Made by a program: the position numbers and the translations under genes | Shown here: positions 1 to 14,154 of the stretch, piece by piece | How positions within the stretch are numbered: position 1 is the stretch's first letter | Layout of the letters: every line of letters begins with the position of its first letter | Origin: Larus michahellis | Taxonomy: Eukaryota; Chordata; Aves; Charadriiformes; Laridae | Direction of reading: 5' to 3' | NCBI RefSeq assembly: GCF_964199755.1 | Contig: NC_133896.1 | Location: forward strand, 83,481,815-83,545,814 | DNA length: 64,000 nt | The notes under the pieces: model-generated | What the model was told of the DNA's origin: nothing | What the model saw: only the letters and a program-made list of their open reading frames with translations | Databases searched by the model: none

Positions 1-3000
1 ATCTAATGATTAGGTGGGAGTATGTAAAGTCAGGATATAACTTCCAGGCACATCCCTCTGCCTACATTTTGCTTTTGACTAGCTCTGGGTGACTCCCTCT
101 GGGTATTTCGAATGGTTCTGCCTCCCTGCAAGGGCTAGATGTGAAGCCCATGGATCTTATTTAGGGAGGCTGGACTGTCTACTGCAGGTATCTACTTTTA
201 GCTATTGCAAGATACCTATATTTAGCTATGAGGGTTCTAGTAGCCAAAAAAACAATTTTGAGAAATGCTGTAGGCACGTTGGCATACCAGAAATGCAGGT
301 GTATGCTGAGTGCAGTGGTTCACTGCTGGCCTCTTCCTCCCACTCTCATCCAGTGCCTCATTTAGGAGCCCACGTCCACCTCTTCCTGCAGACCTGCGTC
401 AGCGCTGAGCCTCCGTAGAGGCACAGTGCTATGGCTGCAGCCAGAGGTACAGAAGTGCTGCAGTATGAGGAGGAAGGGCCACCAGGCACGAGAAGGGTCT
501 GCACTGCCTCCCATACTACCAGCACTACCGTTCCCGCTGCAGCCTCCTCCGGGTGTTAACAGCTCCTGGCAGCTGCTGTGTGCGGCAAAGGGGTCAAGTA
601 AGCAAGCCTGGCAGGCCTCCTGGATTCACCTCTGATGTTGATGTGCACCACCGGCTGGCGACCACTGGTCTGGTGAGATACCTCTCGGTACCTGGACGCC
701 ACGGGAAACCCCTGGGATTCAGGCTGCAGTCTGCATTTTGCATGCTGTGATTAAACTGAGCCGTCAACTATGACTTGAATAACATGCGGTTAAGGCAACA
801 CCTCTGTGGGGGAGACCTGAGTTAATTAGCGGTCTGAGGCACTGATTCAGTAAGGTATTTCAGCACGCAGTCAATTTGAAGTATGCAAGAGGTTCCGTGA
901 ACGTCAAAGGTGAGTGCTTACAGTCTTTGCTAGATCCAGGTACTGACACAATCTCAGTACACATTTTAATATATTTTAATATAACACGATTTAATATCAT
1001 TTAATACAATTTTAATATATTAATCCCTGTGTTAAAGATGGATGTGCCAAAAAGTCCATACCTGGCACATGTGTATTGCTACCGTTAATTTAAATAAAAG
1101 ATTTTAAGTATATATTTTGCCTCACTTTCTCTTTGGAGAGGAGGAATGTGTTACAAATCATGCCCCGGTGGGATTCGGGGAGAAATATGCATTTAATAAA
1201 GGAGCTTTCCTATTATTTGGTGAAACTACTTTAGTAATACTCTCTTCACATGCATTATAAATAGACAGATTTCAAAGGAGAACTATTTCTTTAACCACTA
1301 CATATTATTGTACAAAGAATAATTGGGGCCTGAAGTAGATGATCTCAGGAGGCACCTTCCACCCTAAGCAGTTCTGTCACTGTAGTATTGCAGTATCACT
1401 GCTTACCATACACAGAAAGGTTGTGCCGACCTGTCTTTTTGCTGGTGTTATTACCACAGTCGTCTCACACTTTGGACAATAACACTCATTTTCCTACCCT
1501 CTGTCAAAGACACCCCCTGTCTGTTCAACTACAGAGTGTAAAATAATGTCACAATCAGAATAGTAATAAATTATATCATGTTAACAAAACCGAAGTTTGC
1601 TCATAAATACTTTTTCCCTTACAGAGAGATGCGCAGAAAGCATGAAGACCGTACAGAGGAGCTACTGCAGTATGTGCTGGGTAACATGTCTCGGGAATGA
1701 CACAGATCAAAATTTGGGAGTTAGGCACAGCTCCTGCTTAGGAACAGCCTGGCTGTGATGCGCGGAGGACAGAATGCTTCACATCACTTTAGTAACATAC
1801 TTCCCCACTCTTTCAGGAGCAGCTGGAAAAATCTGCCTCCAAATTCATTTGGCAAGAAAGATGAATCAAAGCAAATGAAAAAAGGGAAGCAGGAGCTGAT
1901 CTCAGCGAAGACAAGCTCACTCATGTTCCAAAGTGTACACAGTTCTGCGGAAAACACACACTCTATTATCACTTAATTTTTATTACAACCTCACTGGGGC
2001 TAATGAAGATAGAGTGCACAAAGGTGGTAAATGAGAAGAATCAGACTTTCTATATGCAATTGCATAAATTAGAGGTGGAAAACATATCCCATACAGACCA
2101 TGATTTTTCTTTAAATGATGCTTTCAAAACTATGCAGTGCTATATCTATATCTTGCTGATTTAAATGTTCCCAGGAACTTTGGCAGCTCTCCACTTCACA
2201 TTTTAAGTTCCTTTGCAGGTAGCCTAAATTCAGTCAGCTCTTAGTAAAAATATCTCATCTGCCTTTGCTTTATGGGCACACTTAAACCTTCCTAAAAAAG
2301 GCTTTGGGCCATTGTGTCTGCCCAGCACTGGCTGCAGGGATCTGTCAGACGGGCAGATGGAATGGGTGGGGGCAGCCAGGCAAGGCACAAGAGCACTAAG
2401 ACCCATCCACGTGGCAGGAAAATGAGCTCAGAAGCGTTCACTTAAGGATCTGTCTCTCAATCATACCAGCTGGCCTGCCTCTCCAAAACCTGCAGGCTGG
2501 CAGTGGCTTCATGGTTACTTCTGCACAGCCATGTGAACACAGCCAAAGAGAGCATCTTTGATAAGGGATTTGAGTTCTACCTAAAACCACTACAAAAGAA
2601 TTAGATGTTAGTAAAATTATTATGATCAAGCTGCTGGGTTTTCATGTACGCAGACAGAGAGCTTTAGCATACATCACATTCTGCAGAAAGTTAATGCCTT
2701 TGATTGGCATAAGATACAACTAAATTCAACGAACGTTAAAATAGTCAGGGACAAGGAGAATTTTAAAAATCTGATGGTTACAAATTACATAAAACTATCA
2801 TTATGATTTACATCTTTTATTTCCTGAAAAAGTTATAACATTTAACTAGCAATATTCAAAGATTTCGTAAGGCCAGAATAACCCATAATCATGCAACGTG
2901 TACACTAGAGGGAGTGAATGTGATGAATTTCAGTAGAATTTCTACGGACAAAATTCTAATATTTAACTATATTTCTAAAACAGCTTAAAGATTTCAGAAT

Positions 3001-3384
3001 ATAAGCATTTTCTGTGGAGTTCTACAGCTTATGGGACTGAAATAGGGGTCTGGGAAAAGAAAGACAATTACCAAAATTGCTCTTTTTTGAAGTTTGAAAT
3101 CTTATGACCAAGCATAACTAAGTACGAATTGTCACTACAAATGGAAAATGGGGAAAGAAAAATGCCTGTGAGTCTTCAGCTGATGGTCCTTAAAGGTATT
3201 TTAACAATACTATCTGGACACCAGCGCAGGAAGTGAGAAACTCTGCATCTTAAAGTAGTATAATTCCATTGCCCTGCTACATTTGAGACTAAGTCAGTCC
3301 CCAGTGTCAAAAGCCCTTGTGTCCTCTTGCCATAACCTGATTAAATAAAGACATGTTTAATGCTCGGTCAAACTCTTTGAGAGA
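1..3384. other. Gene-free flank, left end
   Basis: No exon could be supported on either strand in this stretch. It is AT-rich with a more GC-rich patch at about 290-730. A degenerate TTTAATAT-type tandem stretch lies near 962-1022. The short open frames look like chance: none has flanking splice sites plus recognisable protein similarity. By human synteny the neighbour beyond the RAD51AP1 3' end would be DYRK4 on the minus strand, but no kinase motif was found here. Confidence 0.6.
962..1022. repeat. Degenerate TTTAATAT AT-rich tandem stretch
   Basis: About 60 bases of TTTAATA-like units repeated five or six times with interruptions. Low-complexity AT-rich sequence; no function is implied. 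Confidence 0.55.
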
Positions 3385-3387
3385 AAC

Positions 3388-4175
3388 CTTATAAAGTTCA
3401 ACAAGGGCAAGTGTAGGGTGCTGCACCTGGGGAGGAATAACCCCATGCACCAGTACAGGTTGGGGGCTGACCCGCTGGAGAGCAGCTCTGTGGAAAGAGA
3501 CCTGGGAGTCCTGGTGGACAACAGGATGACCATGAGCCAGTAATGTGCCCTTGTGGCCAAGAAGGCCAATGGCATGCTGGGGTGCATCAAGAAGAGTGTG
3601 GCCAGCAGGTCGAGGGAGGTCATCCTCCCCCTCTACTCTGCCTTGGTGAGGCTGCATCTGGAGTACTATGTCCAGTTCTGGGCTCCCCGGTTCAAGAAGG
3701 ACAGGGAACTGCTGGAGAGGGTGCAGCAAAGGGCTACCAAGATGATTAGGGGATTGGAACACCTCTCTTATGAAGAAAGGCTGAGGGATTTGGGTCTCTT
3801 CAGTCTGGAGAAGAGAAGACTGAGGGGGAATCTTATCAACCCTTATAAATACTTAAAGGATGGGTGTCAGGAGGATGGGGCCAGGCTCTCCTCAGTGGTG
3901 CCCGGGGACAGGACAAGGGGCAACAGGCACAAACTGGAACACAGGAAATTCCACCTCAACATGAGGAGGAACTTCTTTACTTTGAGGGTGGCAGAGCACT
4001 GGCACAGGCTGCCCAGAGAGGTGGTGGAGCCTCCAACTCTGGAGACATTCAAAACCCGCGTGGACACGTTCCTGTGCAACCTGCTCTAGGTGACCCTGCT
4101 CTGGCAGGGGGTTGGACTAGGTGATCTCCAGAGGTCCCTTCCAACCCCTACCATTCTGGGATTCTGTGTAATTGG
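3388..4175 (+). mobile_element. CR1 LINE, 5'-truncated 3' portion
   Basis: This stretch reads as the C-terminal part of CR1 ORF2 followed by the CR1 3' UTR. The translated segment 3553-4089 (178 codons) carries hallmark CR1 residues such as [20 protein letters not shown] and the LEYYVQFW segment, ending near [11 protein letters not shown]. The 3' UTR then has the typical GGTTGGACTAGGTGATCTCC and CCTTCCAACCCC segments and an ATTCTGGGATTCTGTG terminus. The copy is truncated upstream of the RT core. A TAA at about 3541-3543 interrupts the frame, so it is a dead fossil. Confidence 0.93.
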
Positions 4176-7100
4176 CACATATTCCTCACATCTTTTCCTA
4201 TTGGGCTGTGTTATCACAAATAAAATGCCAAATATAGAAGAAACTGTATATATCCAACATTGCTATTGTCTGCTCTCCCCCATCATTGTTTTAATTAACA
4301 CACACTTCAAAAAACATTACTCTTTCATACACCAAACTAATATTTAGAATTAATAACAGCATTACGGATAGGTCCAGACTGACAACTATTGAGAACAAGA
4401 TGTCCAAGATGTTTCTTCATGCACACTGAGACAGACTACAGCGGGACAAAGAAGAGCACCGTACTTTCATGAGCATTTTAAACCAGCACTGTTGCTAAAA
4501 GGGGGCTGGGGAGCCGGGGGGAGAAGTCTGCTTCTCCCTTTGCTATTTATTCTTAATCCTCAGCTGTCCCCTTCTTCATGCCAGCACAAATGTTCATGAA
4601 GTCTTACAATAAATTGGTTCAAAAAATAACTCGGGTTAAAATTAAACCAGCAAAGCAAAATCAGCTTAGTTTTAACCTGCATCATCCCTCTTGCAATTCA
4701 CCATACAGCAGCAGAAACGTTCTCTGCAGGTAAGGACAAGTGACCAGGGTCAGGGTACCTTTTTCAGCAGTGGTTGTCAGTCTATGCTGCCTCGTCATGC
4801 TGATGGAAGTACCCTGTTGGTAGCACCTCTGCCGTGCTTTGACGCTGCCATTACTGTCTGACATTTAAACTGGGAGCACAGAAATACCTCAGCAAATTGT
4901 GGCCTTGTTTGCTGGGATTTTTAAAAGTAGAATAATTAATATTGTCAATTCCTAACTGCTCACGGTCTCAAAGGCAGCCATACTAGGCAAGAAAAACAGA
5001 TGTCAGGAGGAAAAGAGAAAGAGACATGCTGTCTTATAGCTTGTGAATAATTCTTAGCCATGAATTCTGTGTTAACCTAAAAACTTTCACCACTTCATTA
5101 TTTTAAAATAGACTTTTATTGAATATTGAAATTCTATCACTCTTGTGATTATGTTTGGAAGGAAGTAAAAGCTTGTGTCCCTGCTCTGTAGAGCTGTTAT
5201 GCCCAGAATAAATTATCTAAGGCAGTGTTAACAATCTTCATTCTTACTTAATTTTGAAATTACTGTACAGCATGTTATATATAGCAGGAACTTGTTTAGC
5301 TTCTAGTTTCTTATGTTTTGTTCCTTTCATATTCCATAAAGCATAGCTATTCAATAGCAAGTTCTACACAAGCATTCCTATTTCCAGCAGTCAGTTCATT
5401 GGATCACGGATTTTCCCTGGAAGCATCAAAGTAACAGATCAAAATGTATGCCAAAATGTTAGCGATAATTAAAAGAATAATTGTCAACACTTCAGCAGAG
5501 ATTACTTTTATTGTTGAGAATCAACATAATCAGAATTTTAATAATTAATCAGGATTTGACTAATCCTGCAAAAGTGAAAAACACAAGTAGCAACCAAAAG
5601 AAATCACAGTATCATGAAATCAGCTATGAATTCCGCATTTAATGACTTATTATTGAGAATGAACCGACAGCATCATGAGTGATGTGATTACTTGAGTTCT
5701 TCTAAGAGCAAGGCAGCTATTCTGCAGTCTGAGTGTTCTAGACACCTGTGAAACCATTGATAGATGGAAGTTGCCCCTTATGTCAAAGTTGATTGTAAGA
5801 AATATTTAATCCAAAAAAAGATACAATTTTGATTTTTTTCCTCATTGTTGTTCTATTGCTACCTCCATGAGTCTCCCAGTGGCCGATTCCCTCACTTTCA
5901 TTGACATTTAGAAGAAAAAAAAAAGACTACTTTCCCCATGTTGCACATGGATCATCACTCTGCTCGTGGTCCTCCAGCAAAACACAATCCTTCCCATCCC
6001 CTTTATAATAATCCAAGGCATGTAACATGTGTGGCACAGCATGCCTCACTTGCTAGCATAGGTTAACATATATAATGATTGTGTAGAGCTGCGACTTTAT
6101 TTTTCTGTTACTTGTGCAACCCTGAGTTAGAAAAAAATACCAGTTTTGGAAGAGAAGAGAGGATTATTTGAAAATCTTCCATTATTGGTATCACTTTTTG
6201 TTTTCACACAGGGAAGCCACAGTTAGCAGTTCCCCCAGTCAGTGGACCTCTGGGTCTCCTTCAGTCGTCAAGGAGACAGATCAACACATCTTTGAAAACT
6301 TTGGACAATCTTTGGGCAACAATGGTAGAAGGTGGTCAAGAACACGTTGGCTTTGTCACAGAGGAAGCTGGGAGGTGCAATCCACTGAAGAACATGGGGT
6401 GCCAGGCTGTGAAGGAGGGTCAGAGCCACCTGCTATGCTCTTCTGAACATCCTACACAGGCAAAATCAGGAGAGAAGTGCCTTTCTGAGACAGCAATCAA
6501 ATGTGTAAAGGGAAAGGAGCAAGCCAAGCTAAGACATAGTCTACTCTGCCACCGTAGGGGCCTTGGTCCTCTCTGACTCCTTAGAGGGATGTTTGTCTTA
6601 AGGCACAAGAAGACAGATTTCAATCCAGTGCTTCAAGTACAAGTTCATAATTGCAGCTGGCCTTTGCGAGAGGAGCACAGAGAACGAAGAAGGATTTGAG
6701 TGATTACCTACCATCTGGACCTGGACAATAGCTGCCAATTGCTAGCTAGTTTCAATAAAGGGTAGCACTATGGCATTCTGAATTATTGGTAAGATAAATC
6801 TATGCTTCCAACTTTTGAGGTCTACACAGTTCTCTTACCTTTCGTGGTGCTGAATGCATCCCCTTTCCTGACTCAGCTATGCTGGGGAAGATGACAGATC
6901 TGCCTATTCTTACGTTTTCTGACTTGGTAACTTCGTTCCTACGAAATGGTGACAGAGAAACTGAATCAGCGGGACCGCACTCATGAATTACATCAATAAG
7001 ATTTTTACCCGGGTAGGGGTAGGTAAAAATGCTTGAGAAAAATTATAGCAAACATTATACATTAAAGCTGATAACCAAATGAAATAATGCAGGAAATACC

Positions 7101-10100
7101 TACTAACATTATTACTTCCTCTACAAAAAGTGTATTAGAGTAAAATTGTGTTGCTGATATACTTTGACAAAAGGTAAGACAATTAATGCTTATTACATTT
7201 CCATTTGTTTTTCTATACTAGATGTTTTAGACTCAAAAAAGATAGTTGGAAAATACTTAGATAACTAGAACACCTTCTGGTTATTTTTTTTTCCTGTTCG
7301 TCAAAACATACTAGGTGTTTAAAGCTGGGCTACGTTAGGGCACTAGTACTGTAATGTAATGTAATATTTTATTTATTAAGTGATAATTGCATTTTTTATA
7401 AAAGAATTGTGTTCAAATAACAATAGACATCAAATATGGAAAAGATTTATAAGATCATCCTCAAATCAGTGCATATTTGTTTTCTATAGGAATTAGAGGC
7501 AAATCGCACTTTTCTAAGACTCACTGTCACTGGATAATCAAATGCTAGGCTGTTGATAACTGAGAAGCACCAGTCACTGCTGATGCAAGTACAGTATCGA
7601 TACCTGAATGTCTTTGTTCTTATTTTGCCTTCTGCCAAAATACTGCGTACATTCAAAAAATCTACAGCAGACCTGACGAACAGCTAACTACGCTGGCAGC
7701 TACCACCTAATAGTCCCACTGTCTGTTTTAACCTTTGTTTCCCAATTTCATTGTAGTGCATTATTTCTATTTACATCCTCTAATACTCACATATGTCATC
7801 CAACTCTTTGATACGCGTACACTTTACAAATACAAATGTTAAACACATAGCTCTACTGTACTGGAATAATAACTCAATGTACTGCCCTCTAATGTTGATT
7901 TTTGACATAGATGCAAGCTTCTGTTCGCTTTCTAAAAAATGTACGCCTATCTTAACATTTCCGCTGAGATGGGGTTCACAGGGAGTTTCTAAAAGGACTA
8001 CCTGATTATAACTTTTTAGAATCCTTTAGTTTAATGAATCCTACAAATTTAACAGAATTAGATTTACACAAGATTTACACAGATTTAGTGGATTTAAAAA
8101 AAACCATGACAAACCCAAGAAAGATCTCTCATCTGTTCAAGGACAGAAACAGAAAGATAACCTGTCATCTCTGGCTTTACTTTACAAGATGGTCTTTCTT
8201 CAAGCAGTTAAATATCATCTGTCTTCCATGTTTGATCAGTTCTATTGTCTCGTATTTCAGATGACTTCTTTGTTCACCAGTCTGATAATTTTTAATGACA
8301 CCATATATATGATTGCCTTGGCCCCAAGGACTGTAATTATGAAAAAGAATTTGGTGAGAAGAATTGAGATGCCTGAGCATTAAATAGACAGAAGCTTAAA
8401 TACACTACGGAACATGTAGATTCTGTCCTTTATACTCAATGCCAATTAGTCAAGCTTCAGATCCTTTTGTGCTCTTATTCAGTCAAGGCTAGGGAAGGCT
8501 CATCTTTAGCTTTTTAGAGATGAGATATAGTCAAAAGCAATTAAAATAAAAAACTCAAAATAAAAAACAAACAGTGGGAAAAAGAAAGTTAAGAAAATGA
8601 AATTTCAGATTTTCAATGCATGCCTAAAGTCTTTGTTTAAAAGGTACACAAGCATCGTGAATACTGACTGTGTGAAGAGTGAAAGATTCAGCACAGCAGA
8701 AACAGCCTTAATTAAAAGATGTGGGTTTTTTCACAGCTTTTTGGCTTCCTCTCAAAAGACCGATGCCACACATGAGTGGAGACAGACCAATAATTCTTTG
8801 AAGTAGCAGGACAAACTGTTTTAAAATGCAAAGAGCTGGTTTCTGCACAGAGGATTACAGGAAGCGGTAACACTGGTTTTTCATCTTCGTGGTTTGCACT
8901 GATAGGTTACTAGTCTGTTGGGTAAAAGAAAGCTGAGACAACTGAAGTGATCAAACATGAAAGACAGATGACATTTATGTGCCCAGAGATGGTGCATCTG
9001 GTAACTTACACCCAACCCCTCTGTCAAAAATTAAAGAGCAGTTTAGGGAAGGGCAGCCCTCAGAGCTGCACGGAATTCCTGATGCAATTGATCTCAGGAA
9101 ATGGCATTTGGGCATTCTTGTTCCTATTACAAAAGTAATGGGAAAAGGTTTGTTTCCCTTATTAAAACCCATGGCTCTGAGCAAGCATTAAGTTACACCT
9201 TTATTATTTAGCTATTCAAAAGATAACAGAATTCCTCATTACCAGAATATCTGAGAATACCAATAGAGACCAGGGAAATGAGGACTGGGTTTCAGACCTT
9301 TTGAATCATGTAATGAATTATTCACAAGATGAGAGATGAGAGCTTCTGAATCAAAAGTAAATTCTTTTTTTTTTTTTTTTTTTTTGAAATAACTGAAGTT
9401 GAAATAGTGATTTTTGTCTTACGATGGTAACACGATTGGTAACATATCAAGAAATATATAGGAAATATATAAACAACAAAGCTGCAAGCAAAAAATCAGT
9501 GAAGCCATTAATGGAATGATTTGCAAAGGCATGGATTAAAGATGATGGTAACAGCACATGTCTTTGACTAAGTATTTAGTGGTAGTTAGTGATTCTTCAT
9601 ATTTCATAGAGATTTGACACATATCATCCTCTGCACATATCATATTCTATAAGATAAAGCTAAAGAACGGAAGTGGCTGCTCAGTAAGAATTGTTGGTCA
9701 GTTAAGTTGCATTAATTTCTTAGCAGCAAGATTCTGATATTCTCACATGTTGCTTCCCAGATACATTACCAGAAACAGGACGACAAGACAGAGAAACCCA
9801 AAGGAAAAACTCAGACTGACAAAACTGTATTAAGACAATACCCATGAGTTAGTTAACAAAATTTTGCAAAAGAGGAATAATTACGCTGCATAGAGAGATT
9901 CAAACAATGTGACAACATGTCAGCATTAGACTTTGATTAGACTCAAGCTCTACCAAGCCTGAAGAGATCGGTTTATACCTGGAGATGCAGGAGAGTGCGA
10001 CAAGCCTACCAGCTACACGAAAAACTAAAGGATCTCATCTCGTTACCACGACAGAAAAGCTTTCTAACAGCATGCTCTGTTAGGCTCAAGTTCTGGAACA

Positions 10101-10835
10101 CATCACCCAAGGAAGGTGGGACTCTCCACCACTCAGAGAAGATTTAGACAAGCCTCGGTCAGGACAGGACTAAGAGATCCTGCCTCCACGCTGGGGATAT
10201 CAACTGCTCAGGGTCTCTTTAACACTTACTTCATCTAATCCCCAGGGAAGGAAATTTTATGGGTAGTTTCCGTTACAAGTTTTTAGATCTCTCTTGTTGA
10301 AATTCAGTGCAGGGCTGAGTCTGAGCATAGAAAAAAAAGCCTAAACAAATTATTTTCCAGAACTTACAAATAAGTAGAAAAATATAAGCACCTCAAACAC
10401 TCAAAACCAGCTTTTATCACAAAGGTTACTCGCGCATTATATAATCTATTGCACTAATTTACAACTCACCAGTCACTACAACCAATTATTCATCTATCCC
10501 CAACTCCCCTCAATTATGATTTTATACAATGATTTTATTTATTTTTCTTAATGTTATGTTTGTTGTTTTATGCCATTAAATTATTTCCCTTTGTATGTAG
10601 GCTAGAAAACCAGGATGAAGAAAAAAAAATCATATTCACAACAATGATAAAACTCTATTTTGAAGATGGTTTCTTATTCTTCCAAATCAAAATATCTTAA
10701 CTCCTTTATCCCACTGTGAGATTTCAACACCACAGAAATAATCATCTGTGACCATGTTATCTCAGCTGCTCTCTGAACACCACAAAGCCACTGCAAAATC
10801 CAGCCTTCATAAATACAGTGCCCATTTCCTTAGCC
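4176..10835. other. Gene-free intergenic stretch with homopolymers
   Basis: No exon with conserved protein content was found. It contains a (T)21 tract at 9365-9385 and two tandem copies of GATTTACACA near 8060-8085. A 120-codon open stretch on the plus strand at about 6211-6577, preceded by an acceptor-like TTTTCACACAG, is discussed as a weak lead rather than a gene. Confidence 0.55.
9365..9385. repeat. (T)21 homopolymer
   Basis: Uninterrupted run of 21 T. On the minus strand it could be the A-tail of an old retroposed copy, but no recognisable body flanks it. Confidence 0.9.
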
Positions 10836-10985
10836 CCATGCCTGGCAGTGTTTAAGAGGCATTTGGACAACGCCCTTAACAATACGCTTTAACTTTTGGT
10901 CAGCCTGGAAGCGGTCAGGCAATTGGACTAGATGATCGTTGTAGGTCCCTTCCAACTGAAATAGTCTATTCGGTTCTACTCTATT
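10836..10985 (+). mobile_element. CR1 LINE 3' tail
   Basis: The segment CTGGCAGTGTTTAAGAGGC, the AATTGGACTAGATGATCGT motif and GTAGGTCCCTTCCAACTGAA followed by TCTATTCGGTTCTACTCTAT match a common avian CR1 3' end subtype. Only the 3' UTR remains. Confidence 0.85.
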
Positions 10986-13618
10986 AATTCTGACGCTGGA
11001 GGTACCAAATCCACGTCTGTTCAGCATCTTCTGAAACCCTGTGTTCAACCAACTCAGGAAGGCCGAGCTCTGCTCTTGCTTTATATTCTGTGTAAATATT
11101 CTGCTTTAAATAATGCTCTGCATTTAGTATTAGAAATAGCAAATTTAAAGTCTAAACCTTAATGCATTAAAAGGTACTGTTAAACCAGCAGTTCTTAGAA
11201 ATTGCTGTGCCAAACTGATTAACTGCCAAGCTGTCATTCACGGATCTTAATATTCTGTGAAATGCCCAGTCAATCACCGTTCTGTAAAAGAGAGTCTCTG
11301 TGGCACGGAGCGTGAAGAGGTGCCACAGGTGTCCCCTCAGACACACAGATTTATCCCACCAGTCCACCGTACTTTTGCACTGTAGGTTTCTGCTGGTCTT
11401 GCTTGTCTGGCGATTTCCTCTTTTTTTGGGGCATTATCAGTACTGTCAAAGAGAATAGGAAGTGAGAGATGCACCGATGACACTGAGTGTCTGGAGGTAC
11501 GTAAAACTTGCTTTATGAAGCAATTTCACACTGCTGTGTCCTTAAATTTTAGCCATTTTTAACTGGTTTTTTTTAAGCTCGTCTCAGACCAAGCCTATGC
11601 ATCAGTCTTGGAGCACAGTGCCTTCAGGCTGGTGGAATTCTGCGGAGTGTTTTTGTGATGCAGCCCTGTTCTGTGTAACCAAGCCGTGTCCCCATGGGCA
11701 CAGCTCACCCAGCTGTGCTAAGGCAGCTTTCAACTACCATGCTGTTGGTTCCATCTCTAGGAATATCCGCAGCCACAATCAATGCTGGAAAACTCCTCTG
11801 ATGCTCTGAAGCAAGAGGTGATCTCTAGATCGGACAGGGTACCTCCTCTACCTACTCACAGCCGTGACTTTGAGGGCATTGGCAGCAAAGTTTACATCTA
11901 TAAATAGCAATCTCTTCTTTAATGATCTTGTTCTTTTTTAGTAATTACAGACGCAGCTCTAAAGCAGCAAGTGTGTGAAAACTGTAAACTCTGACACACA
12001 AACCACTGATACACACTTTCTTATTGCTTTACAAATGGAAATCAAAATGCATTTCACATCATACCATTTGCAACTATTGGAGAAAAGATGCATGGACAAT
12101 TCTGTGTAGCATTGCTTCAAGTTTAGAGGAATAAGCGTACTGTAAATGTTATTTTCAGCAAAAAATTAATTTTCCAATGTTGAAAGCAGCTGGAATAACA
12201 CAGACAACCTCTCTGTTACTAGCAGAATAATTACTGTAACAATTACAGCCCCTAAATCAATTTGGATGCTTTGCAGCATGTCCTTTAATAATCTAGGACA
12301 CAAAAGTTGTTTTATAAAAATAATCTGCATCTACCAGCAAGACCTATTTTCTTCAGGTCAGGTACAGAGTAGCTTTGAAACATACAATCAAGAATATTTA
12401 CTACTTCCCTTTCAAAGACATTTTTTCTAACTGCCTATCCGGAATCTTCACTCAGGAAAAAAAAAAAAAAAAAGGTAGAGAAATACTGGAAAATCCTCAT
12501 GAACTGGAAATCCGTACAAACTTAAGGAGGGGCTCAAGGACAGTGATGGACTGAAAATTATGTAAACCCAAGGCTCTCTGTGCTTCCCATTTTGCTGCAG
12601 CTACTTATCCACTGTACACCTCAGAAAGGGGCTATGTAAGCACAAAGAAAAGGAATTAAGGAAAGAACATAGCATACATATTACATACTAGTTGTCACAA
12701 ACGTTATGCTTGGATACCTACCTTTCCTCCGGTGGGTACTCCTGCTTTACCCTTGTTTGGGAGCAGTTTCAAGCTCGTCTGATGGCAACCTGCTGCAAAC
12801 TTCCGTTTTTTTGATGTGGCATTTTAGCAAGCTAAGACAACTCATGAATGAGTCAGACGAGCACCAGAGACAGCAGGCACGTGCCTCCTCTCCTAAACGC
12901 ACTTAGCCCAGCTCACTGGAGCACACAATTCACTCAGGGCTATGTGATTCCATGCCAGGAGTCAGGCATCCAAAATGTAGATGATGTGAGATTGTATGTC
13001 ACAATGCTGATGTTTGTTTCTGAGAAACAGATTTTCAGCCACAGATTTCTTCTCATCCCTTCCATAAGGTAATATGCATATTGCTTTGAATAAACAGGCA
13101 TTTATTAGTATCATGTTTTAACAATGTAAGTGCTATAAAGTTAAAAAGTAATTTGTCATACTGTAGTTTTACTTTAGGCAGGACCATGCTTTTGTCTGTG
13201 TAATTACTCTGAATAGGGCTATATATTCCTTTGTTAATGCAATTCACTCAGTCATGACCAGATTCTTTAAGTAATACAGGGACAAATGCACCCGCTGTGT
13301 CATCTCACATAGTCAATATGCTTAAATAGGAGATTATTTACAGTGTGGACTAATAAGTTTGAAAGCTCAGTCTCATTACTCAGTAACTATCACTTCAACG
13401 CTTTATAAAATCCACTAACTATACACAGTATCGTGGTCTTCAATGAAAACCAAGGTGCTCAAAGCAAAATCCTCACTGTCTGAGCCCAACTAACGCTGCT
13501 GACTTCTAACAAGAGTATGCACATGCAGAAATATTTGCCAGACTGTAGCCAAAATTTAGAAGTGATTTTCAAAATTAATAAAGTCAATTAATATGATTAA
13601 TTAGATTATATAAAGTAT
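10986..13618. other. Gene-free stretch upstream of the RAD51AP1 3' end
   Basis: No exon was recognised. It contains a (A)17 run at 12457-12473. The short open frames here lack splice contexts or family similarity. It separates the RAD51AP1 3' UTR from whatever lies to the left. Confidence 0.55.
12457..12473. repeat. (A)17 homopolymer
   Basis: Uninterrupted run of 17 A with no identifiable retroposon body attached. Confidence 0.85.
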
Positions 13619-13624
13619 TTTATT
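13619..13624 (-). terminator. RAD51AP1: Candidate RAD51AP1 poly(A) signal
   Basis: Plus-strand TTTATT reads AATAAA on the minus strand about 530 bases after the RAD51AP1 stop. It is the first such hexamer I noticed downstream in an AT-rich stretch. Another candidate lies near 13100. Without transcript data either could be the real 3' end. Confidence 0.35.
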
Positions 13625-14154
13625 TTAGCTTTTAAAAAATACAACATTCTAAAAAACATTTTTATCTATAATACATAAAAATCCATTAAAATCCACAAAT
13701 AAAATATGCAAACATTAACAGATTTTGAGAGTGGTGACAAACTTTCCAAGAAGGGGGTGGAAAGTGATAACTTAACACTTCCAAGAATTATTTTTTAAAC
13801 TGTGACTTTCACTTGTGTTGAGAAACCATTTGAGATATCAAATTCTGTAACTGACATAGTGCTGTCTAGACTATTTTAATGCGAAGAGTTTAGATATCAG
13901 AGAATTAAAATTATCACAAACCCACATCTCTGAATATAATAAATTGAAGAGCTGGTGACCTCGATTAAATAACACTATTATTCAGTAGCACTTAAAGATG
14001 CCTAGCATTCTGCAGAATAAAAACTCATTATAGTATTAGACATGTACATAAACAAGAGTCCTCCAAAACAGAAGCTTTTGCTGCCCACTGTGTATTTATA
14101 AGCAAAACACTTTCCAAAGTCTTTTCCTTCACGTGGCACCTTGTCACTGACCAC

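Noticed and set aside
1621-1701. Acceptor-like CCCTTACAG followed by a 23-codon frame from ATG at 1627
   Set aside because: No matching donor, conserved domain or partner exon was found; the frame stops at 1696-1698.
3307-4124. Several overlapping frames on both strands
   Set aside because: They are all shadows or fragments of the CR1 element, not host genes.
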